Shown here piece after piece: positions 1 to 14,078 of a DNA stretch of 64,000 bases (positions are counted from its first letter, which is position 1; the number at the start of each line of letters is the position of its first letter). A program made the position numbers and the translations under genes. This stretch comes from Lumbricus terrestris (taxonomy: Eukaryota > Annelida > Clitellata > Crassiclitellata > Lumbricidae): positions 82,921,505 to 82,985,504 of the forward strand of contig OX457036.1 of the NCBI GenBank assembly GCA_949752735.1, read 5' to 3'. The notes under the pieces were generated by a model. That model was not told where the DNA came from, searched no databases, and saw only the letters and a program-made list of their open reading frames with translations.

Positions 1-177
1 ACATGACAAAGCTCATTGAACCTTAAAAAAGAAAAACCATAACTCATATTTTCAATTTGTGTAGTCTTTAGGCAAGCCTCAGAAAAAATGTCAAGTAAAA
101 ATTTTATTGCTCAATGGATATCCAACAGCCAACAATAAAAGCAACACTGGTGTAATAAGTTTTTTTATGGCTCTTAC

Positions 178-236
178 CTTAAAATTTTTTGCCCTATGTA
201 GCTTAAGAAAATAAATCTCCTTTAGAAACATACCAG
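178..236 (-). CDS. PLXN: Plexin exon 28: start of the second GAP segment (last exon in the window)
   Basis: This exon encodes residues 1619-1638. The acceptor is TACTCTGCAG|CT and the donor AAG|GTAAGA. It reads [20 protein letters not shown], equivalent to the plexin M..EIYLTrLL.tKgtlQ segment that opens the second GAP half. Bases 1-177 are intron. The remainder of the GAP domain and the 3' UTR are outside the window. Confidence 0.8.
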
Positions 237-1352
237 CTGCAGAGTAAAGATGACAATAAGCCATCTGAGTCAAATACTGCAAAAGAATATCCAAGAAGAA
301 GAAGAAGATGTCTTGGTGTGCATACCATGGACCTGATAAACTGGTTCCGTTTTGTTGTTCTTCTGCAGCTGAAAGACAGACTCATCGTTGACGTAATAGT
401 GAGACAGCGTGTTCACCCGTTTCCATCCTTCAATCGTCTTTGTCGTGACGTCTTGATCGTTCAATGGTAAGAAGTCACGTGGGTCGGGGTAACCATCTAA
501 ATGCTTCCCTGCATGCCACCCTAAACACAGTTGAAAAACCCCTTGTAAAATCAAAATTTACAATTACGGTTTTACTGGACAGTGCAAACAATACGCAAGG
601 AATGAACACAGAATGTGCAAAACTATACCTCATACATTTTCAGCGCTAACAGCTTTGAACTGTCGGGTTAAGTTTGCCACTGAGGACTTCCTTGCAAGTG
701 CTGCTATATATAAATTGCTATATAAATCTCAGATTAAATAGTGTGCACAAGCATCAGATCCTCAAAGGGCTTTGTTACAAGTCACTAAATCTATAGCTGT
801 TAAGGATTGTCATAAAGTACCAAATTATCTGTAATTATACAGAAAACAACTGAATAACTGCTTGAAACCTTGGTTGGAGAACTGAAAACTATATTTTGAA
901 TAATTTTTTTATTTTTATGTAAATTTTCAATCATTTTCACCTTATTTTTTCACTTAAATACTTCATTAAGATGCAAGATGTGATGACAAGATAACTACCT
1001 TGCAGAGAAGTTAATTTTAAAAAAGAATTTATAAGGCCAATCTGTCTGCCAAATATTGGCCATATGATAGACAGCAAATAATGCAATGCAATGTTCATAA
1101 AGCACTGAAGTGTATCAATAACGGCAAAATTTGCATTGTCATCAATGTGTCAGTTTTAGTGTAAAAGGCTCTTCATATACTCAGTGGAACACTGGAACAG
1201 TCTTCCTCCCGCTCTGCGAGCGGCTGGCTCAGTTGACTCCTTCAAATCTGGACTCAAGACTCATTTATTCCTCAAGGCCTATCCTGCTGTTTAGTTTAGT
1301 ATGTGAGGCGCCCTTGTAACTGTGCTGTGTTACGGCGCCATAGAAATCATCA

Positions 1353-1383
<31 letters not shown>

Positions 1384-4300
1384 CAGTGATTAATATTGAT
1401 TTGGCCATGGTGAATGCAAAAAAGTGAACTGCAAAAGTAGAAGCAGCTTCAAATCAATAAAGTCACGGAATCTGCAGCGTATTAGAAGTTCTTCAGCTCA
1501 CTCAGATCAACGGTGTTTCGTGAGGGTCGCTTTGAGAATGGAGTGTTTTTGTAGATGGCATCGAGTGCTTTCTCTTTTGCCTGAGTTATCGTATCACAGT
1601 CTAACATTCTGCAAGCAACTGCAGATTGTCCAATGTTGTCAGCATCGTAAACTTTTACATTCTGAAAATAGAACCAAGCAGTGAATCTTATAGAATGCCA
1701 TGAGAACTAAGGATATCAGCCATATGCTTTTAAGCCTATTTCAATTTCAAATACGAGCATGAGGAAATAAACAATAGCACTTGATTGGATATTAAGTTGA
1801 AAGAACAGAAAATCTATTGAAAGACACTTAACGTTAACTCAAAATGATTACAAACAGGCACGAAATAATTTTAAAAATTGGTATGCCAGCCAGTGTTGTC
1901 CAGACAAACGGTACATGTCAAATCCATTTATCAGCATGGTTTATATTTTCTCATGCGAAGACTACAAATTTGAAATATTAAACCAGTGTTGTCCAATCAT
2001 TTTGACAATGTGGGCCACTGAAGAATTTATTCCTAAAATCAGAAGTTGCATTAGTAAATTCAGAAACAACAACCAAAATTCCTTGAAAATTATAAGCGGC
2101 ATTAACATTTTATTTATTATTTATTTATTTATTTATCCTCAACCAAAACAACAAACAAACACGATACAATTATGGCATTGAATAATACATTAACATAGTA
2201 TTGAATAATACAATAACATAATTTGGTGAAGAAGGGGAGACCCAGAAGGAATGGGAAATCCCGCTAATAGGGTCACCCACAATTCCTGTAAAATATAAAA
2301 GAAAAACATGACAGAACATTCAATTGTAGGAATATAAAGATTATGAGGGAGAGAGAAAAAATATTAGGCATCGACAAGGAGAAAAACAACTCTTAACTAA
2401 TGACTTAACTAAAGACTTAATTAAGGACTTGGCGAAACCACTGAGCAGAAACCACAACCATTACATATCAGGAAGTGTTTCAAGTAGATAAAGGCGAAGT
2501 TTATGCTTAAATAATCTAGTGTTAGGTTGGGAATGAAGATATGTAGGGAGAGAGTTCCAACATTGGGAGCCAGTACATTGTATAGAGAATCGACGTGTGT
2601 TAGTATGTGCGTAGGGAAGGTCATAAACAGTTAATTTTCTAGTTGAATAAGAGTGGCGATCAGAGGCAAGGTTAAAGAAATCATTAAATACAAGTGGTAA
2701 TAGGCCATGGTTATAAAATTTATTATTGAATAATCATAATGAATGCATTGTGGGAACTGCATTTTATATTTACACTGTCAAATTATAAGTCCAGTTATGA
2801 ATGAATGGCTATGCAAGTAGGCCAGTGCTCTTTGCCTTTTTATTTTACACAAATTTCAAAAATCTAATGAGCTCAAGTGGGTCACAAGAAATTGGACAGC
2901 ATGGTACCTAACCTTCCAACTCATCAGACGAATTCTCATTAAACGAAGAAAAATCATTATGGAACTTATCAGAAACCAGATTCTATCTATTAACCCTTTA
3001 ATGACCAGCGTGCACTAAGAATGCATGGAAACATATGTGGCTGGTCATTAAAGGGTTAAGTGATTAATTCATTGCACAGCACTGACCAGTGTTTTTGCTT
3101 CGAGCTTCTCCCTCAGCAGCCGATCCTCGGACAGTGAGTACCTCGCCTCAGCAGTCACAGCATCAATCGGTCCCTTCTCCGTCTGATGCTTAACTGCTTT
3201 GTAGAGCATGAACAACGCACGACCCGCATGCATCTTCAGGTATCCAAACATCGACAGCGACAGCCAATTCGCCAGCAACTTCTCGACGACCGTCTCTGCT
3301 CTGTGTTGAAAACAAAGAGAACCAAACCAAACAATAGGCAATTGTCAGCAAGAAGCACAAGCGTCATCACATCGTCGGTAATAGAAAAGAAGTAAATTGA
3401 TCAGAAATTTATCGGAAAATTTATCTGCATTGATCCATTCATATTTTATCATTAATTAGTATTAATTCTTATGCTTCAGTTAAGCCTATTGTTGTCAATC
3501 CCTGAACAAAGAGCAAAAAAGCTCAGATGCTGAAGCTGCAATTCCTGCAGAAGTACGAAGACATTGGATATTTAATTTATATGTGTATAATTTTCTTACC
3601 TTCGCAACATCAACTTTGGTGCTCTTTTATCGATTGATTTAACAATGAGGTCATCAAGAAGAATTTTAATGATTCTGTTAAAACAAAAACAAAAAAGAAA
3701 GCTATCAAGTATCAACTGATTAAGAAATTTTTTCCCATGTTTCCATGAGTAAACAATACTACGATGTAAGGAATTAAAATTGGTTTCCAACTTGTTTTTA
3801 GTACAATCTTGCTATCAAAGTGTTACAGGAACTTCAATCTGCACTTTGAAACTTCGCAGTCATTAATTAACCTGTTTCTTAGTATCTTTCATCTGTAATT
3901 AAGATACATAAAATGGCACAGTTTTAAAAGTTAAGGCAAGAATATTGGCATCAATAGTCTATTCAGTAGTCCACTTGGTGAGTACTCTAACGACTACAGG
4001 TTCGTGCCGGCTGCGCTGACTCTGCATAACGCACCTGCCTAGATACCTGATTAAGATTTACTGATAAATATTGTCGGTTGCACTTTAAGTGCAATAAATA
4101 AAGAATATATAAATATATAAATGTAACAATAGAAGTAATAATTTGTGAACTTGTAAGCTATCAATGCAAGGCTAAAATAGCAACATTTCGTATCAAATTA
4201 ATGGTACCATTTAAAAAATAATAAAAACTATGGAATGTTACTAAGAATAGAAAGGATAGAAATTAGTGAGATCAGCTCACTCAGTGGCATATTCCATCTT

Positions 4301-7300
4301 ATCCATTAGGACCACACTAAGAAGTGACGCGACCTTTGACCTGAAAATAATCAGATAAAATCAAAATTTATTCAACAGTGATTGAGCTATCATGAGCTTC
4401 TTTTTAAAAGTATCACAGAAAATGGAGTTTGACCAAAGAACTTATTGATGTCTACATCTGATGTCTACAATGAAACACGTAAGTTCCATTTATTTTGACT
4501 TGTTCAGTAGTTGAGAGTAAACAGGGGTAAGAGGGTTCAACGACGTCTGAGGGTGTTAGAAGTTGCTCATTGTATTGCTTTGTATTTGACCATTTATTAA
4601 GCACAGCGAAGTATAAGATCACAAAGATACACGTCTAGATGAGCAAGACACAACTGAGACTCAAAGACCAAAATAAGAATGTTGAATAGTACACGGGCAG
4701 AGAGAGGGAGGCAGTGAAGTTGTTCAGTCAAGAATATAGAGATGTGGGAGAATCGAGGAGAATGTGATATCAGTCTAACAGCAGCATGAAATACTGGGTA
4801 CAGACTGTAGGCGAGATAGCCGAACGAGAAGAGAATTAAAGTTTTGACTGCTTAGCCAGTCAAAAGATGCCTGAGGGTGGTTAAAAACTGAGCACTTAAA
4901 GGATGACAACCTATCAGTTATTCCAAACTCCTGCGGCTGTTTCTCCATTGTCCGAATGAACGTCAGAAGGAAATACTTGCTGCCCAGCATCTGATTAAAC
5001 CGATGCATCTTCTCACCAAATTCACCCAATCTCCTTCCATTCTACAACAGAACAATCATTCATCTTCTCACCAAATTCACCCAATCTCCTTCCATTCTAC
5101 AACAGAACAATCATTCATCTTCTCACCAAATTCACCTAATCTCCTTCCATTCTACAACAGAAAATCATCCATTGCCTCAGCACTCGACAAATATAAAACT
5201 CAAAAGTTTTCTTCATTACCAAGAAATCAGAAACTTGGAAACTTAATTGCAATTTCAGCTGAATGAAGTAGAAGTTGTATAAATACAGCTGCCAACTCTA
5301 CACTTTTCACCATTCATAATTGTTATTGATAGGAATCAGAGCCTGCATAATACAACACAGTCCACTACTTGGCTTCTATGTGACCATACTGGTTAAAGTC
5401 TAGGGTTCGAACGATATGGTCCACTTTTAACGGGATATTTAATTTTAATTTTCAATGCAGTCGTACCGATGTTTCAAGAGTTAACACCTTAAATTAAAAT
5501 TTAATATATAGCATAACTGGAGAGGATGAAGTCTGTGTAATTCTCAATGCCATACTGAACAGTTTTACAGAGACAAAAGCTTTTGCATTTGCTTTTAAGC
5601 ATGTGTGACAGTCTTTTGTTCACTGCAAACTAGAAAATTCATCCACTTTCTGAAATTTCAGGCTCATAATATTTCACAGTCACTTCAATTAAAAATACTG
5701 CATGTGAGACAGAAGCATAACTTCCATCCAATCACCAAACAGAGAAATTGAAAACAGACATACCCGTACAAAGCTCCTTTAGAGCAACAATGGATAGGAG
5801 TTAATACTAAGTGATTTAAATTGCAAGTAACAAGCATGGGAAATCTTTGTGACTCAGCCTTTTGAGCAGCCCATAAGGAAAGGTTTGGTGGGTCAGACAG
5901 TGTTCTACAGTTTGCTGTTTGGATTAGACTTTTCCAATGAATGGCAACTGCAGACACACATCTCAACTGAACTTCCTTAATGGATTTTGACAGTTGAATT
6001 ATTTCCATCCTTCAACTTGCCTCAATTACTATTCCTAATCTATTATTTATGTATTTTTCGGTTACAGCACTTATTATGCACACAAAATCAGTAAATCAGA
6101 ATCTCAAACATGAGTAAATGTCTGCTATGCACCAAGGAGTTAAAAAAGGAAAGAGTAAAAAATGGATTTTCTTGACATCATTTAATGCAAAAAGATCTGA
6201 AGAGATCAAGTGTACTTACAGCAGTGTTTATGTAGAGGACTTGGTGACTGACAACCATTGGAAAGAGCAACTTAAACGCATACATTCGGTAGTCCCAAAA
6301 TGGAATTCCAATGACGTTAAGGTCACTGGTAAAGTCAGAAACATCGGTCTGCAGCTCTGTAAATGCTGTCAAAAGATAAACACAAGTTTATTTATTTTTG
6401 TCACAAATGTAAAAACTAACAGTTTCTACTTTCAAAAAGTATACTATGCTATTATAATTAGACAATGTAAAGCACAAGTGTCAAATATACAGTGCAAAAA
6501 TAAAGTGAAGCATTTAAATACGAAAGAGTTATTACAATTGTTTAACTGCTAACCCTGTTTGCATTCATTTCTAACACCACTCTCAAGGGCTTCCATCTGT
6601 GCCTGTAGCTTCCCATATTGACGTTCATTCTTGTTGCTGATGATGCAGAAGATGAGGAGAAGGACGATGATGATGACGACTAAGACACCTCCGATGACAC
6701 CAACGATGATTGGCCAGAAGACGGATGTCTGGTCATTTGGATAGACAAGCTCACCAATGTCAAACTTCAGGTTTGTGCCAACCATCACCTGCAGACAACA
6801 GCAAAATCTAAGAGTTCATTCTAAGACATTTCAATTAATTAATTCAGTCAAGTATTTATATAGCACCTTTTCAAGGAAATTACTCAAGACGTGCATTCGA
6901 CTCCAGCATGAAAACTGTTTAAAGCAGTGCTTAAAGAGTAAAAAAGAAGTGCCTGGACGCTCCTTAACTTTCCAGTGTGTGCTGGTCAAAAAAGGAGCAG
7001 GATGGCATTCAGATTTGAAAATAAGTGCATAGATGCCGTCCATGACCATCCAGCCACACTTTAAGCCCAGGTTAAAGTGCTTATAGAATGTGTAAGAGAA
7101 TGACCTATGGAAGGGCGCAGCTCAAGAAAAAGGTCATTGCATACTACCACAGAAAAGCATGATAGAGGGACAAGGAAATCTAAATGCCATACAAGTACAA
7201 AAAGTAAACAAATAAATATCCAAAATAATTTCAATTTATTTTGAAGTTCTTAAAAAGCATAGCCAGAAGAAAAGGTAAAAAAAGGCATTCAATTTTAAAT

Positions 7301-10300
7301 GCTGTTAATGAGTATAATAAAACTACAATTCAAAACCTATATGTCGTATAAGATTGCGTTTGATTTCAGTGTCTTAAAACCTGTGTAGAAAATTCAAATA
7401 AAATAGCAGAACAAATCAAAAGATCAAATAGGAGCCTTAAATGGCTAAAATGCTTCTAAACACCAAGCGTCCTCATGGGTATGCTTTCAAAAATATGGGG
7501 AGAAACGAGTCGACTCCCAGAAGGTAATCATCTCATCATAGAAATATAATGCACACTATACGTCTATACGATAACAAAAACAAATCCCCAGTAAAACAGG
7601 CAAAAATCACACGAGCTTTAGGAGTGCCATATTGAAACAGATTGCTAAAACTTCAAACACTGTGGCATTGAACCATGGTGCAACAGTTGATAAGCATTAC
7701 TCAGAGCAAACATTAGAGTCTTGAACTTGCTTACCGTAACCTTTGCCTGTGTTTCTCCATCTGGAGCTTTGTTCGGAGGTTTGCAGTATAAGTTGAGGTC
7801 GTTAAGAGATGATATGTTACAATTCTGGGTTCCCACAAAGACTTTCACCTCTGACTGGTAGTCATCCATGCAAGGGGTCAACATGTTTCGACCCTGAAAT
7901 CAGTCATTTCATGAAAATTAATAATACCAATTATTTATTGATCAATATCAAAGAAGCAAATACAGTGTCAACAATTCTCTCTTTATCCCGAACATTAATA
8001 TTGCACTTATGAGCGTCCACTCCTTGGAGGGATATGATTGGCAGAGTAGTAGATGTGGCAAAGCCCTGGAGACGGCATACAACTGGTCAAAATGATTCTT
8101 TTAAAAACTGGCTTTTGTTATTCTTCAGATGCTCTCAATCAGTCAATTTTAGCCAGTAACAAGTAGACATCGATGCTTTTGCTGTACATTAAGACTTTAG
8201 TGCATCTGTCCCTCCACCCCATTTTAAAACTTGTACCTTAGTTAAGGTCGTCCACTGCATATTTAAAATAAGCAAAACACAGGATAAACTTGGCACATGG
8301 GGAAATCCACTGTTGTATTAGCGTAATTGCATATTTGAAAAAGATGAAATATTTCACTAGCTTCTGATGTTCCGATACTAAAAATACTGAAACCTAGTCT
8401 TCAGCCACACAACAGCAGAACATCAAAGAGGAGCCAAACAGGAACAATAAACAGCCAAACAAAATATGGAGATAAAAAAATGTAACAGAAGAGGCTCAGA
8501 GAATAGCTGAAGCCATAAAGAGGTTTCCATTTGGAAAGTGTGTCACAGTATCACCTTTACCTTTTCTCATTAGAGGCTCAGAGTGAGACTGGTACAACTA
8601 TGACCACAGACAGGTCACCCTAACACTACTAATATAAACAGGGTGCAGCCAACCCTTAGAAAGTGGGACAGTTATAAAAAAATTCCAAGACATTTGGCAT
8701 TTTTAACAAGCTTTGCTCGACCTCCCTCCCCTACCCAAATGAAAATTCAACGATTTGAATAAATCACATGGGTCATATTATTCAGAGTAAAGTGGTTCAA
8801 ACCACCCGAAACCAACCCATCCCCATGGCAGTGCCAATGAGTGTATGAAGATCAACTAACATTCAGTTGGATTGTATCGCCACCGTATGGACGACTTCCC
8901 TTGTCAAATGGTTGAACGAATGGATCCGGATGAATCCCAAACGCAAGTTCTTTGTGTATCCCGTCCAGTTGCATTACCAACTGATATGTGACGTCACTAA
9001 GGACAGCGTCGGGAATATCGGGAGACAAGAACTGGAAGACTGATGAATTTCTGAATGTCACCTAATCATTGAACAAACAATAAACACAAGTCGTTATTAA
9101 TAATTACCAGGTAATGATTCAGGACACAATTTACTGAATTGAATAAACATACGAGGGAATATTTTCATTTTAGCTTTTCCAATTTACTTTTAGTTTCCAA
9201 TAATTTATGAGAAAATTCATGCATTCAATCTTAACACTCAGATCTCATTGCTAACATTTAGTTTAAAGTTAGTTTGCTAATAATTTATTAGAAAAGCATC
9301 AAAGATAGAATATAATATAATGTATAAGGTATGGCTGGATGCCTAAGAAACTGAGGTCGTTAACCACAAGCAGGAAATTTAATAAACATTTGCATAAGCA
9401 TAGCATAGAAAGATAGATATAAAAGTATGCACAGCAACCAATAAACAGACATCAAAAACAAAATTAAGGCTAATCCACGACAAAGTAAAGGGAAGATATA
9501 TAAAAAATAATAGATCCAATGCACTGAACTAACCTTAACTGGAATGACATTGTTACCACTTTGCAAAACCAGGTCAATCTTGGCCACAGAATCAAGACTG
9601 GTCACTGGTATGGTCACCGTACAGCCACCCCTGTTCATAACAAATGTTCAAAAATTCATTAATAACACAAAACAAGAAACCTCTGTCTAATCTTGGCATT
9701 TCAGATCCTGAAGTCAACAGATTGCAAGACATCCGGAATTCTTCAACTCACGTGGTGCTTGTGCAGCATGCATCTTATCCTTCAAAATCCTCCACCCTGG
9801 TTGGTTTCTTGTAGAAATCAAAATAAGATTCAAGCTGGCTTGTCTTTCCTATGAAACCCGCATAAGCAAGCACTCTACCTTCAACCGCTACTCTCTTCTT
9901 ACATTGCACCGCAAAGTCTGCGATCTTTGGGTTTTGTCCTGTCACAGAGAATTATCTGCTTTTGTCTAATGCAGAAGTAATCAAAGGCTAAGCAACTATT
10001 CTAATCAACATATAACTCTCTGTAGCGCCGATATCATATGCAGAAACATGATCAAGTGGGATCATAGTCAAAATAATTCCACTAGCGAAGCCGTGTCCAA
10101 ATCAGAGAAGCCAAACAAACTACAGCTATTGTTGAAACTTTTAAACACCGCAGTTATTTTACCACAAAGACACCAATAAATTTATACGAACTTTTTGAAG
10201 CTCCCGCTAGGTATAGGCACTGCGATTCTCGGATTTTCCGTGTAATTAAACATTTTGCTCAGACGGAGACTCGCATTGTCGATTTTAAGTTCGACGTCTG

Positions 10301-13300
10301 TCACGGCGTTAGAAACATTGCTCCCTGTTGTGTTGCACACGATTTGACTGTCATTTGACGTTAACCTAAAGCACCAATAACAATATAAAAAACAACCAAT
10401 TCAACCATGGTTGGGTAGAGTGTTCAGCTTGTAACATGGAGAGTTATGGTTGGCTACTGTGCAGGGACCTTAAAGCAGGGACCTTAAAGCAGGGACCTTA
10501 ATCAAGTCCTTCACTGGTCACAACATAGTGCTGCTTAATGAATGAATATATAGATATACATATATATATGTATATATATATACATACAACATAGTAAGAC
10601 GAGCATGTTTGCTGAAGTTCACCAGAGGTCACTTTCCAGCTGTCTAACCACATGCAGTGAATTTCAGAGCCTTCTAACCAGCAACAGAGGAAGAGACAAC
10701 CTATGTAGGAAGTACTGTCCGCAAACAGGTCTTACATAAATGACAACGTAATGGTAACGTTCAAATGTATAGCACTACATTATGTGTGTAAAGCATCCTA
10801 GAAGTGGCTTGCCTCTGACGATGCTATATAAATTGTCTGAATTACATTACATTACATATTATGAGATAATATGCATGCTAAACATTCAGACAGAGTCACA
10901 GGAGAGTTTCTTACCTGTCTAGTATGCAAGGCTGTTGACCAATGAGGATACTCGTCCTGGATCCAGTATCCAAGTCCTTTCCAAGAAGTGTCACCAGCGT
11001 ACCTCCGGCCTGAGGACCAAAAGCTGGCTTGATGTCGTGTACCTGTGGCTCCTACAAAATATGAAACATCGTTAGACTTCCAAATTTGTGAATACCTATC
11101 ACGTGTGTGTGTCTACACAGATACATCTACCATGTAGCTAAAACATGATACGGTAAGTGTTCTTAATGCATAAATACATGTACATTAATGCCTGGTTGAC
11201 AATTTGGCCTGTAACCAAGAGTTAGTCATTCAGTCAATTAATTAATCACGCAATATCACAAAATAAATTCGTGTAGGAACATTAGAATAATTGTGAGTAA
11301 CATGAGGTATTCAATAAATTAAGAATACATCAAAGACACCAAATCCAGCTCTACTCATGCAGCATGTGACTCAATAAGTGAAAATGTACTAAAGCTGGTG
11401 GGTGTTTAAAGCAAAAACCAAGTTTCAGCATGCAAGGGGTAATTTTTCACAAATTGTGATTCTTCTGGAATGTTAAAATTGTATTCTAACTGGCACTGTG
11501 TAAGCTATGCTTGCCTGTATGACAAATAAAGTAAATGAGAATACCATTAGTAGGGTTGAAGGTTATTCCCATGTCACTATTTTACTTACCATTTATAAAA
11601 AGTGCACATAATTTTACAAGTACAGAGTACGCTTTGCTGAGTTTAGAAATTCAACAATTTTCCAGTAAAAAACCATTTGCTACACACTCTTACTAGCATA
11701 ATTATAAAAATATATTAGTAGTCATCAAGCCAATATACATGTACTTGAACTTTGTAAGTTACGGATAAATTAATTATTGCTGTGTTTAACTCTTTTGTCA
11801 TTTTAGCTGCCCACTGTGATTGATTGAACATCAGATGCGTATGAATGAAGCTGATGTCTTAAATGAACAGCTAAACAATCCACTAATTATCTTTCCATCG
11901 TAGTAGTTTATCTCGTGATTGGTAGTGCATCTCTTTCTTTGGAAAATCAGCATCATTTCAGAGAAAACTGGTCAGACTGAAAGAGAGTCAAAAAAGTGGT
12001 CACGCCACCGGGACTTGAGCAAGTCCCTAACTCACAACTGATAAACACCAATGACTGATTGTCTCACCAATTATATTAGTCATAAGTTCATGCTGGTAAG
12101 CAGAAGAAACGAATTCTAATTATATACCTTGTAGATAAAGTTGTGTGAACTGGCATCCAGAGAACCAGTTTCATCTAACACTAAGACCACCAAACCACGA
12201 TTGCCAGCCGAACGACTGCCTGGCGTCATACAAACATATCTAAACCAAAGAGACATACAACATACATATGTACATGTATGACATTGTATGTATAATTGCA
12301 TTAAGTTATATAAATAAGTTATATAATTATAATATATATACAATTATACATGTGTGCATGCATACAATAGGCCTATTATATATATGTATTCTCTAAGTGG
12401 TAAACAAAAACTAACTTGTAAAATACCTCAAGAAATGCAAGAAATGCAATCAAACCATAATTGTTTCAAATTCATTCATTCATTTATTATTAAAGTCTGT
12501 AAAACCTGAATATTTAGAACTCTGTTAGTTGAGCCCTACATCTGCGCAAGATCCTTCAAGAGGCCACTCAACTAATAACTAACACATCAGTTGTTTAAAA
12601 ATGCATTGCTCTTCTTAACAAACTAGGTATTCATATCACTAATGCTACCAATAATGAGGGTACTTAAAAACTGCCTCATAAATACCCAGACACATTTAAT
12701 GTTGAAACATGCAGATGATAAGAGAAGTCAAATACCAGACGTATTCTGATCTTAGGAATCTTACGTTACATGTCATCAAGCCCATAAGGAAAAGAAAAAA
12801 AACCAGAACAGAATATCCATGAAGAACAACTGCATAATATTCTGATTTATGAGGCACATTTGTAAAACCACACAAACAGAAATGAATCTCTGTCAGTGGA
12901 TGAAGTCAAGCTAATATGACAACATGCTCTAAGAGTCTAAGACAATGTTCCACAGTTTCTCACCTCTGAGAGATGACATAGTCCTCTGGAATTCCTCGAC
13001 AACTGACATTTCCAATTGAAACAGTCACTCTGTCAAATTTATATCCTAGATTGGTTCCTGTTACTGTCACAGTGGTTCCTCCCTCTATAGGACCAGACTG
13101 TGGAACTATCTGCAGACAGACAAAGTTAGACATGACAACTGAGACTTGCTAATGTATGTTAAACTACTTGTGTGTTAAATCACATCTCATTAAATTAGCT
13201 GCTTGTTGCAAACAAACTAGCTATTGTTTATACACAAAGAAGAGTTAATTACGATAAACAAAATTTCAAAGACTGTTCAAGAACAACTATTAAGACTACC

Positions 13301-13387
13301 AAAATTGCAAAAAAATAGAGAATGATTACAAGCACCAACAGGTCATATGGTTTCTTGGGACAGACATACACAGATACACAAACATTC

Positions 13388-13458
<71 letters not shown>

Positions 13459-14046
13459 TATACTATAAAGCAGAAAGTTTGTGTATCTGTGTATGTCTGT
13501 CCCAAGAAACCGTATGACCTGTTGGTGCTTGTAATCATTCTCTATTTATATATATACTATAAAGCAGAATGTTTGTGTATCTGTGTATGTCTGTCCCAAG
13601 AAACCGTATGCATTTTAATGACTAAACATTTAGTAAAATCTTATTATGCGAATTTGTAGGTCTGCGTGACTATTTTCAGCTCTCAATTCACTTTGAATCC
13701 CGAGTTATGGACATTTCAAAGTCTATGCGATTAGCGCCTACAGATTTAAGAAACCATTCATTGTTGCAACGTTAACTATCGTGTCTTCATTACAGAGCAG
13801 ACGATATGACATCATATCTTGACGTCATTCTTGCTGCTTGCAGATTGATTACCTGAGTTATTCAGAGGCTCACTCAGTGCAGAAACCACAGACAAGGGAG
13901 AATGTGGCTGTGGGTGTGTATGTATGTTTATAGGCCCACAGTTTGGCAGTTATTGGCCAGATCCACCAATTTTGCGCAGTCAATGCCGGATACCCCAGAG
14001 GCGAAAAACTAAAATTTCTCGGGGCAACGTCGGGTACCACAGCTAG

Positions 14047-14078
<32 letters not shown>

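Noticed and set aside
5685..6008. 107-codon minus-strand frame between plexin exons 21 and 22
   Set aside because: Exons 21 and 22 join in phase 0 with expected plexin sequence, so no exon is needed here, and the translation has no plexin similarity.
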